From the NCBI GenBank assembly GCA_004793585.1, contig SRZB01000002.1:248001-312000 (forward strand): a DNA stretch of 64,000 bases, written 5' to 3'. The notes beneath the pieces were generated by a model. It was not told the origin of the DNA. It worked only from the letters and a program-made list of their open reading frames with translations, and ran no database searches. This DNA is from Hominisplanchenecus murintestinalis. GTDB taxonomy: Bacteria; Bacillota; Clostridia; Lachnospirales; Lachnospiraceae. Position numbers and translations under genes: made by a program. Of the stretch, positions 26,541 to 33,920 are shown piece after piece (position 1 is the stretch's first letter; each line of letters begins with the position of its first letter).

Positions 26541-27026
26541 TTAAAACTTCTTTTCAAATATTATAGTTACCATTCCATTCTCCATTTCCGCATCCCAGAC
26601 CATCTTACTTTGCCTTATCTCACATTTCGCCGTATACCACTGGCCGTCCCCCTCTTCAATGCCGCCATTCTCGCTGATTGCTTCTGTGCTCCGTTTAGCA
26701 GGAAATTTTCTTTGTACCTTCCCGCCAACAAACTCCTTAAATAGAAAAATAATTATAAACCCTACGATAAGCGCTGCCGCACACCCAACCACCAGCGCTG
26801 CTGCTTTTGTATTGTCTCCTCTATCCTGTCTGCCGTACTGAACAGGCTGCTTCCACCACCTCTCCGGCTGACAACTTTTTGAATCCCACATAACGCCCTG
26901 ATTTCCTGACGGAGTTCCCTGCTTCCGTGCAGTTTCCTCCCTGGAAAAGATCGGTTCACCGCAAGAGCCACAGAACTTTGCACCATCCTCCAGCGGGTGT
27001 CCGCATTTCCTATATATTTGTTCCAT
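26541..27026 (-). CDS. Zinc-ribbon single-TM protein, probably truncated
   Basis: 161 residues. The N-terminal zinc ribbon reads YRKCGHPLEDGAKFCGSC and has only three of the four expected cysteines. The first ligand position is Tyr (TAT), one base from Cys (TGT). A Gly/Gln-rich linker, one membrane helix (AALVVGCAAALIVGFIIIFLF, about 78-100) and a short external tail follow. AAGGAGGAG precedes the ATG at 27026. In-frame coding sequence continues after the stop, so this is likely a decaying gene. It lies between two surface-protein genes of the island. Confidence 0.65.
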   Translation of the reverse strand: MEQIYRKCGHPLEDGAKFCGSCGEPIFSREETARKQGTPSGNQGVMWDSKSCQPERWWKQPVQYGRQDRGDNTKAAALVVGCAAALIVGFIIIFLFKEFVGGKVQRKFPAKRSTEAISENGGIEEGDGQWYTAKCEIRQSKMVWDAEMENGMVTIIFEKKF

Positions 27027-27171
27027 TTTCTCCTCCTTCAGCGCCGCTGTTAAAATCCATAAGATATCTTCCAACCAATTTCACAAAACATCATAAACAT
27101 AACCGGCATAACAATGACGACATTCTGCTGATACCCGGAAAATCAAAAAAGAATACTTTAGCCTATGAAAA

Positions 27172-27282
27172 GGCATAAATCCCTTGTTTATGATATAGTT
27201 GAGTTATTGAAAAACAATTACACAACAAGGAGATTTATGCCATGTCTGGTATATTACATAATTCAAAAAGCAGACCTATTTA
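27172..27282 (+). mobile_element. Possible insertion-sequence end with the start of a lost transposase gene
   Basis: An inverted repeat of 17 and 18 bp (27172-27188 and 27224-27241; arms GGCATAAAT..CCTTGTT and its complement, one extra base) encloses 35 AT-rich bp. AAGGAG then precedes an ATG at 27242 in plus orientation. About 13 codons follow (MSGILHNSKSRPI) before the sequence becomes the reversed end of the GLUG gene. This looks like the left end of an IS whose transposase has been deleted. No IS family was recognised, and an attenuator hairpin is the alternative. Confidence 0.4.
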
Positions 27283-29067
27283 TTCTCCGCCTACCTGGTT
27301 CAGATTTCCGGTATATGTATTATTTACATTGTTTCCTTTATTCACTCCAATGATTCCGCCTATATAAGAGACGGAATTCGTACATGAAATATCACAGTTG
27401 CTTACCTTACAGTTGGCTACGGTGGCATGATTTTCTCCAGCCACTCCTCCAATGCGTCCCTGCCAGCAATTCCCCTTTATATTCGATGATGTTATGATAC
27501 ATCCGATAATACTTCCTTCATTCCATCCAACCGCGCCTCCAATATTCATGTAGTACTCATCTCCTCCCGCAATACTGTCCGATGATGAGATGCAGCCTGT
27601 CACCGTCCCTTTATTATATCCGCATACTCCGCCAGCCGAACCGCTATATTTTTGTACCATCACAGTATTTCCACTTGTCGTACATCCTTTGATTATTCCC
27701 CAATTCTTCCCAGCTATTGTCGCCGCATCTGTTCCGCTAGCTGTCACTGAACAATTCTTCACATGGCAGTTACTGATGCTGCCGCTATTCCCTCCTGTGA
27801 TAGCCGCTATACTGTCTGTTCCATTAAAGAAACCTCCCTCTACCGTCAGATTCTGGACTGTCCCCTCTTCGCCTACATTGCTGAAGATTCCGATTCCGCC
27901 GCTCCCAGTCATGATAGCAGACACGTTCTGGATAGAGTACCCGCCCCCGTCATAAGTTCCTGTAAACGGAACATCCCATGTAAAAAGCGGAGTAAAAGAT
28001 TTCAGGTTTACATCAATATTAGCTGTCTGGCGGAAGCATACGCCATTGTGATCTCCCACCAGCCTAAGCTGCTCTACTGTGGACACCTGATAGGGCGAAG
28101 TCGGCGAACCGTTTCCGCCGCCAAATTCTGAACGGGCATACACATTGAAATAATCTGATTTAATAACTGCCCCTACCGCTTTGACTACAAAACAATAACT
28201 TCCGGGCGACACCTTTGCTCCCCTGCTGTTGCATAAATCCCAAGCACAGGAAGTTTGCACTCCTTCGCCCAAACTGCCCATCGGATAACTGCGCACCGTT
28301 GTTCCCACACTGTCAACCACATCGACAACTACTCCAGGCACAGTATCAGACATTGCAAACGAGAAAACTGCCTTTGCACCGCTCTCTGACAAAAGCAGGT
28401 CACCGCCATCCGCCGTACTCACACTACCCGTCACTTTTATATCTTTAATCTGTATGGTATATTCCGCATACATTTCGTCGGAATCTTTCCAGTCATCGTT
28501 ATCGGCATCCACGTAGGCGGTAATCGTCACTTCACCTTCATCTGAACCTGCCGTTACAAAACCGTTTTTCACAGACGCCCGATATCTGTCGCTGATTTCC
28601 CAGGAAACCTTTTCTGCTCTGGCATTCTTAGGAAGAAACTTTACCGAAAGCTGCATAGATCCGCCTGGCGCCAGCACCTTCGATGCGCCAACAATCTGCA
28701 TTCCCGTTGCTTTTACCTTTGTTGGCGTATTTCCCGGAGCTTTAGAAGCTGCTTTTGCTTTTACTGTCACCTTACATTTTAACGTCTTTCTTCCTACTTT
28801 TGCCTTTACCGTCGCCGTCCCTTTCTTTTTCGCTTTCACAAGACCTTTCTTACTGACCGTGCAAACTGATTTTCTTGTACTGAACCATTTTACTTTCTTT
28901 TTACTCCCTTTTACTTTCAGTTTTGCCGTCTGTCCAACGCGCAGTGTTACTTTCTTTTTGTTCAGCCTTGGCGATGCTGCATTACTGTGAATTGGCATAC
29001 CACCTAAAACTAACATCATTGACATTACGATTAAGACACCCTTTAAAAACAATTTGAGCTTTTTCAT
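27280..29067 (-). CDS. Secreted Ig-like/GLUG-repeat surface protein, probably C-terminally truncated
   Basis: 595 residues. After a signal peptide ending near HSNAA there is a bacterial Ig-like domain rich in K and V (about 35-105), a second Ig-like segment (about 120-210), a FlgD-type Ig domain (about 215-310) and a series of GLUG repeats (about 325-595; units such as GGVCGYNKGTVTGC, GGAVGWNEGSIIGC). The protein stops at NLNQVGGE, in the middle of what would be another VGG(I)xG repeat, exactly where possible IS sequence begins. The start at 29067 has AAAGGAG; no anchor is visible. Confidence 0.82.
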   Translation of the reverse strand: MKKLKLFLKGVLIVMSMMLVLGGMPIHSNAASPRLNKKKVTLRVGQTAKLKVKGSKKKVKWFSTRKSVCTVSKKGLVKAKKKGTATVKAKVGRKTLKCKVTVKAKAASKAPGNTPTKVKATGMQIVGASKVLAPGGSMQLSVKFLPKNARAEKVSWEISDRYRASVKNGFVTAGSDEGEVTITAYVDADNDDWKDSDEMYAEYTIQIKDIKVTGSVSTADGGDLLLSESGAKAVFSFAMSDTVPGVVVDVVDSVGTTVRSYPMGSLGEGVQTSCAWDLCNSRGAKVSPGSYCFVVKAVGAVIKSDYFNVYARSEFGGGNGSPTSPYQVSTVEQLRLVGDHNGVCFRQTANIDVNLKSFTPLFTWDVPFTGTYDGGGYSIQNVSAIMTGSGGIGIFSNVGEEGTVQNLTVEGGFFNGTDSIAAITGGNSGSISNCHVKNCSVTASGTDAATIAGKNWGIIKGCTTSGNTVMVQKYSGSAGGVCGYNKGTVTGCISSSDSIAGGDEYYMNIGGAVGWNEGSIIGCIITSSNIKGNCWQGRIGGVAGENHATVANCKVSNCDISCTNSVSYIGGIIGVNKGNNVNNTYTGNLNQVGGE

Positions 29068-29091
29068 CTTTTCTCCTTTCACTCTATCGTC

Positions 29092-30366
29092 TTATCCCAG
29101 CCTAATCTCGTTATTCCCATCCGCCAGCTGCAGCACCGTCCCCGCCGCAAACTCCATCGGCACATCCTTCTGCAGTCTCGTGCCATTCACAAACGTACCG
29201 TTGCTGGAATGGTCTTTGACAATATAGGAGTTCGTCATCGCTTTATAGCGGATGCTGCAGTGGATATTGCTTACATGCGGATAGTTGATAATCATGTTTG
29301 CGTTCTGCTGGCTCTTTCCGACGATTACCTTGCGGTCTTCGGGAAGGGAGAAAGCCTGTCCTGACGCTACGCCTTTGATACATGCGACCTGTCCCATCGC
29401 TGCCGCCATCTGTTTCTGGCGTTCTCTTTGGATCTGCATCTGGCGCTGCTGCTCAAGCTGCTCCTGTTTCTCCCTTTCGATCTGTGCCTGGCGTTCTCTC
29501 TCGTACTGCTCCTGACGCGCTTTATCCTGCAAGTCCCTCTCGAACTGTTCGCGTCTTCTCCACTCTTCGTCCGGATTTATTGGAGGAGCCGGTTCAAAGC
29601 CTGATCCGTTTGTAATATATCCCTGTCTTTGTTCATTTCCTGTGAACAATGAAGCAATGCTCACCACTGCCAACAATATGCCTATAATAAATGCAGCCAG
29701 AAATGCCCATCCCCAAAAGCATCCAATGAGTTTAGAAAGAAACGAAGAAGTTTCATCTGGAATCGCTCCAGAACCTCCCAGGCTGGCATTTACAAGCATC
29801 TGCGGCCCAAAAAATTGAAAAATTCCACAGGCGACTGCGCAAATTACTCCATAAATACCACTAAGCGCCAATGGAACCGCCTTCATCCATTGAAACGCAA
29901 ACCCCATTACCGCCACTACGATAATGATAACTGCCAGAATATACATTACCCAAAACAGCACCTGTATCATCGTATAACCAGAACCAGATGAAGAACCTGA
30001 TCCTATGCCCATAAGTGCTGTCCCACTATGTGTCATTACCGTCCCGGGCGTAATATTTAAAAGTACCGCTCCCGACTCTTCTTCATATTTCCTGATTTTT
30101 TCATTAATTTCTTCAATCTCTTCTTCCGTTCCTTCAAAATCTTCAATTTCATTCCAAAAAAGATTACTCTGATCTAAGCCAAAGTCATTCAAATCATAAA
30201 TACCCTGACTACGCTTTTCCACTGTTCCTTTTATAAGTTTTACAGCTTTAGCGTATCCGTCTCCATCTATATGCATCACTGGCAAAAACATCGTCACCAG
30301 CATAACTCCCGACAGTATCACCACCGCCAGCATCTGCCACAACTGCATCTTTTTCTTCTGATTCAT
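29092..30366 (-). CDS. Membrane protein with coiled-coil stalk and C-terminal FHA domain
   Basis: 424 residues. A TM helix (about 10-30) precedes an extracellular acidic helical segment. Three more hydrophobic segments (about 130-240) lead to a cytoplasmic Gln/Glu/Arg-rich coiled coil (about 265-325; RRREQFERDLQDKARQEQYE) and an FHA domain (about 335-424). The FHA domain has SNIHC and SSNGTFVNG, but the Arg normally in the GR motif is Lys (VGKSQQ), which may weaken phosphothreonine binding. AAGGAGG precedes the ATG. It lies in the island after the kinases and 24 bp before the GLUG gene. Confidence 0.85.
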   Translation of the reverse strand: MNQKKKMQLWQMLAVVILSGVMLVTMFLPVMHIDGDGYAKAVKLIKGTVEKRSQGIYDLNDFGLDQSNLFWNEIEDFEGTEEEIEEINEKIRKYEEESGAVLLNITPGTVMTHSGTALMGIGSGSSSGSGYTMIQVLFWVMYILAVIIIVVAVMGFAFQWMKAVPLALSGIYGVICAVACGIFQFFGPQMLVNASLGGSGAIPDETSSFLSKLIGCFWGWAFLAAFIIGILLAVVSIASLFTGNEQRQGYITNGSGFEPAPPINPDEEWRRREQFERDLQDKARQEQYERERQAQIEREKQEQLEQQRQMQIQRERQKQMAAAMGQVACIKGVASGQAFSLPEDRKVIVGKSQQNANMIINYPHVSNIHCSIRYKAMTNSYIVKDHSSNGTFVNGTRLQKDVPMEFAAGTVLQLADGNNEIRLG

Positions 30367-30417
30367 AGATTTTTCCTCCTTCGTTTCCCTCTTATTTTTT
30401 GTTTTCGTTTTCTATTC

Positions 30418-31389
30418 CTACATCAGCCTGAACTGCTGTGCCTGGCTTCCTATGCAGAGGATACTGCCTCGCCGCACGGAATTGTACGTGCCTTTCTGCA
30501 GTCTCGTGCCGTTTGACAGGAATACGCCGTTTGCAGACTGATCCCATACTTCATAAAATCCCATCGTCGTGTTGAAGCGGACTGCGCAGTGGACTTTGCT
30601 TACATATGCATCGGAAATAGGGATATCTACCCCCTGGCCGGAACCCAGCGTCAGCGTCCTTCCCTGAAGGTAAAACATCCGCCCGGTGCAGAAACCGTAA
30701 GTTCCCTGCAGTCCGAGAAAAGAGCCTGTCCCATAAGGTTTGCCCATTCCTCCTGGCATGATGATTTTTTCTTTCCTGCTGTCAATCGGTCCCCAGAAAA
30801 AACAGGCGTAAAATACAGACGTCACCGCCAGTATTCCCCAATATCCCGCCGTCCCTATCCAGTATCCCCTGGCATTCATCCAGATCTGGTGCTCTGCATT
30901 CATATAAGCGTCTGTAAACTCCGATGTATACATTAGGATCTGCATCAGAAGTATTGCCGCAGAGTCAGCCAACACCAGAACAGTTAAAACCGTTCCAAGC
31001 CGAAACCGCGAAAAGAACTGGATAAACGCGCAGATTACAACCGCCAGTGACAGCATTAACGTCAGCACAAACAAAATAGTGCTCACCACTGCTGGGGACT
31101 CCCCGCTTCCAACAACTAAGCCAAGGCATAAATAATGGACTAAAAACATAATTGCATAAAAAACGCACACACTGTACAGCATCGCAATCGCTTTCAGCCG
31201 GAATGCCATCAGCACGGCAAGTCCGACTGAAAACAGCATCATCAAAATCCACACCACATGTCCGTTTCCCACAGCAAGGGCAATCAGCGACATCAAAACC
31301 ACAAAACAGACTGCGCACCAGAGAACAAATTCCATAATTGCCCCCGGCGTCTTTTCACGCGCCAGCGCGGTAAAAATATTGTTAATCAT
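30418..31389 (-). CDS. Polytopic membrane protein with C-terminal FHA domain
   Basis: 323 residues with about six or seven membrane helices in the first 205 residues and an FHA domain at about 235-323. The FHA domain keeps SKVHC and QSANGVFLSNGTRL, but the usual GR is LGSG, so the phosphate-contacting Arg is missing. GGAGGG precedes the ATG. It lies 37 bp after the degenerate kinase gene and 51 bp before the next TM-FHA gene. Function is unknown; position suggests a membrane platform for the kinase system. Confidence 0.83.
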   Translation of the reverse strand: MINNIFTALAREKTPGAIMEFVLWCAVCFVVLMSLIALAVGNGHVVWILMMLFSVGLAVLMAFRLKAIAMLYSVCVFYAIMFLVHYLCLGLVVGSGESPAVVSTILFVLTLMLSLAVVICAFIQFFSRFRLGTVLTVLVLADSAAILLMQILMYTSEFTDAYMNAEHQIWMNARGYWIGTAGYWGILAVTSVFYACFFWGPIDSRKEKIIMPGGMGKPYGTGSFLGLQGTYGFCTGRMFYLQGRTLTLGSGQGVDIPISDAYVSKVHCAVRFNTTMGFYEVWDQSANGVFLSNGTRLQKGTYNSVRRGSILCIGSQAQQFRLM

Positions 31390-31426
31390 CGTATCCCTCC
31401 TCGAATCATATATCGTCTTTCCTCTT

Positions 31427-32794
31427 TCATTTCAGCAACGCCCTCACCCCTTCCCTCAGCTCCGCGACCGTACCGATACGTTCCCGTATCTCCAGAGACA
31501 TGGCGCGGTTCAGAAGCTTTTTCCATTTTCTCCTGTGCTTCCATCGGCATTTCCCCGAAAAGCGAATCGCCGTGTCCTTCGCGCCAAGCCGCCGCATGAC
31601 GTCCGGCGGTTTCTCACCTGTCAGCAGATAATACATCGTCGCCCCCAGCGCATAGACGTCCGTCCACGGGCCTTCGTCTTTCGGAATCCCCTCCCGCGCC
31701 GTCCGGTACTGCTCCGGCGCGGCATAGTCCAGTTTCAGGAAAGCGGCGCTCAGAGCTGGCTGGGAATCTAGCGCATACTTCGCCGCCCCCATATCTATCA
31801 GAAAGATTTCTCCCTCATCCGACCGCATGATGTTTCCCGGACTGATATCGCTGTGGATGATTTTTTCCTCATGAACCGCTTCCAGGGCTTCCATTACCGG
31901 AAACAGAAGCTCCGCCATTTCTCCCGTGGAATACGGCTGATAGCCTCTGGCGCGCATCGCCCGCCCGACGCTGATTCCTGAAATATATTCCATGACCAGA
32001 TATACCGTATCATTTGCTTCCAGCACATCATAGATTGTCACCATATGGGGCGTATGTATAAATCTTGCAGAAATCCGGGCTTCTTTATAAAAAGACTGCA
32101 TCCCATACCAGTAAGCCTCCAGCATCTGGGACTTTTTCACCGTCACATACGTTTCATCCCGCTCCGCCCACTCCGCTGGAAAATACTCCTTTACCGCAAC
32201 CATCCGACGCAGCCCCAGATCCCGGCAGAGGTAGAGAATACCAAATCCCCCGATGCCGATGCATTCCAAAATCCTGTACCGTCCATCCAGCAAAGTCCCG
32301 GAAGGAAGAACCTGCTCCCTTTTCTGCTCTTCCGCCTCTGGTTTCACACTATCCTCCGCCGGTTCTGGCTCCGTGTCCTCTGCTTCCAAGACAGCCGCCG
32401 GCATTTCCTGTTTCCCTTCTGAATCCTTCATAGAAAACAGCAGAGCGTCTTTCCCGCCCAGTTCCCTGACCGCCAGCAGCTTTACCTGGTTTTCTCCTGA
32501 ACATCCTGCTTTTCGCAGCCGGGCAGCGATCGGATACAGCGGTTTATCTGCATCCTCCCACCGCAGCGCAAAACAGGAAATCCCAAGAACCTTATCGTAA
32601 ATTCTCCACACCGCCGCATGTTCTGTCCGGCAGTACGCCATTCCCAGCAAATACCTCTTTGCAAATACCCCGCCCTGCTTCCAGCCGAAGATTTCTTCAT
32701 ACTCTTTCCCCGGCTCCCAGCCGCAGCAGGGACAGCTCTGGTTTCCCTCTTCCCACTCCCTGAAACATCCCAGGCAAATCTTCAGCGCTTCCAT
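31427..32794 (-). CDS. Ser/Thr kinase-like protein with zinc ribbon and altered HRD/DFG motifs
   Basis: 455 residues, no TM. An N-terminal zinc ribbon (CLGCFREW..SCPCCGW) is followed at about 40-120 by a segment that resembles a degenerate kinase N-lobe (RYLLGMAYCRTEHAAVWRIY, then a FALRWED strand). An acidic linker and a full kinase domain (about 165-455) follow. In that domain the Gly loop (GIGGFGILYL), the VAVKE Lys and an alpha-C Glu are present, but HRD has become HSD (IIHSDISPGN) and DFG has become DMG (LIDMGAAK). The catalytic Asp and metal Asp remain, so reduced or regulatory activity is possible. GAGGAG precedes the ATG. Confidence 0.85.
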   Translation of the reverse strand: MEALKICLGCFREWEEGNQSCPCCGWEPGKEYEEIFGWKQGGVFAKRYLLGMAYCRTEHAAVWRIYDKVLGISCFALRWEDADKPLYPIAARLRKAGCSGENQVKLLAVRELGGKDALLFSMKDSEGKQEMPAAVLEAEDTEPEPAEDSVKPEAEEQKREQVLPSGTLLDGRYRILECIGIGGFGILYLCRDLGLRRMVAVKEYFPAEWAERDETYVTVKKSQMLEAYWYGMQSFYKEARISARFIHTPHMVTIYDVLEANDTVYLVMEYISGISVGRAMRARGYQPYSTGEMAELLFPVMEALEAVHEEKIIHSDISPGNIMRSDEGEIFLIDMGAAKYALDSQPALSAAFLKLDYAAPEQYRTAREGIPKDEGPWTDVYALGATMYYLLTGEKPPDVMRRLGAKDTAIRFSGKCRWKHRRKWKKLLNRAMSLEIRERIGTVAELREGVRALLK

Positions 32795-32836
32795 TTTTTT
32801 CTCCTCACATCAACACTTCCGTCCAAACTGCTTCTC

Positions 32837-33865
32837 TCATATAGATTCCTGGTATAGATCCCGGTACAGCTCCGCGGCAGACTGATAGCGCTCCTCCGGC
32901 ATGATGCACAGCCCTTTCCATATGGCGGCGTCCTGCGCCTCCGAAACCGGAACTCCCATTGCCTGGAGACGCTGTACCTTATCCTGCTGCTGACGCTCTC
33001 TCGCTTCCTGGATGCGCACTCCCGTCAGAAGATAATAAATACTGGCGCACATACTGTACACATCTGTCCAGGGTCCCTGGTTCCCTTCCCTGTCATACTG
33101 CTCCACAGGCGCATATCCATACTTGAGCTGAATCGGCGCTTTCATCGAATTCGCATAATCCTTCGCCGCGCCGAAATCAATCAGGATCGCTTTCCACTGG
33201 CGGCTCAGCATGATATTGTCCGGGCTGATATCCCGGTGGATAATATTATCCTTATGCACTGCATTGAGGGCTTTCAGAACATCTTTCAGCAAGGCAAATA
33301 CGACATTCGGATGCAGCCTCCCCCCCTGGCTCGCGGCGTACCGCTTCATATCGATTCCGTCTATGTACTCCATCACGATATACGCCGTATTATTGCCATA
33401 GAAAAAGTCCCGGATAGACACAACGCCCGGCATCAGGTAATAGCGTGACAGGTTCTCCGCCTCCTTGATGCACGCCTTAAGCCCCTCCATATAGGCAGAC
33501 TGCACCTTGTCCAGATGCTGCGTATACGCCTGGCTGCCGCAGTGTATGGACACGGAAATCTGCTCCGAATACGTATGCCCCGCCAGGTTTCGCACCGCGA
33601 TTTCCCGTGGGAAATACTCTTTCACACATACGCGCTTCGCCTGGTAAAAATCCCATGCCACATAAGTAATTCCAAATCCCCCAACGCCAAGCACCCGCCC
33701 AATCATATACTTTCCATTTACAATCTCATACAAAGGCAGGCTGTTCCCCGGCCTCTGGTATCTCGCCACATCAAATCCACAGACCGGGCAGGGGACACCC
33801 GGGCGTGCCAGCTCCGCCATGCAGCCCATACACAGCCTGTTTGGGTCAACTAGTTTTTTACGCAT
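32837..33865 (-). CDS. Soluble Ser/Thr protein kinase with zinc ribbon
   Basis: 342 residues, no membrane helix. A zinc ribbon (CMGCMAELARPGVPCPVCGF) precedes a complete kinase domain (about 40-300): GVGGFGITYV, VCVKEYFP, HRDISPDNIM and LIDFGAAKDY, then YAPVEQY and GPWTDVYSM. The catalytic loop has Ser where most Hanks kinases have Lys (HRDLKPxN); this is shared by the other kinases here, except for Ala in the 769-residue one. The ATG at 33865 has AGAGGTGA at 8 nt; a GTG four codons earlier overlaps that site and is unlikely. It follows the first PASTA-like kinase by 55 bp. Confidence 0.92.
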   Translation of the reverse strand: MRKKLVDPNRLCMGCMAELARPGVPCPVCGFDVARYQRPGNSLPLYEIVNGKYMIGRVLGVGGFGITYVAWDFYQAKRVCVKEYFPREIAVRNLAGHTYSEQISVSIHCGSQAYTQHLDKVQSAYMEGLKACIKEAENLSRYYLMPGVVSIRDFFYGNNTAYIVMEYIDGIDMKRYAASQGGRLHPNVVFALLKDVLKALNAVHKDNIIHRDISPDNIMLSRQWKAILIDFGAAKDYANSMKAPIQLKYGYAPVEQYDREGNQGPWTDVYSMCASIYYLLTGVRIQEARERQQQDKVQRLQAMGVPVSEAQDAAIWKGLCIMPEERYQSAAELYRDLYQESI

Positions 33866-33920
33866 TTTACTTGTCACCTCTTACATCATGTAGATAACCT
33901 TTTTCCATCCTTCTTATATA

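Noticed and set aside
27165-27353. 62-codon plus-strand ORF over the end of the GLUG gene
   Set aside because: It begins without a ribosome site and runs antisense through GLUG coding sequence. The better-supported start is the ATG at 27242 in another frame, treated as a possible IS remnant.
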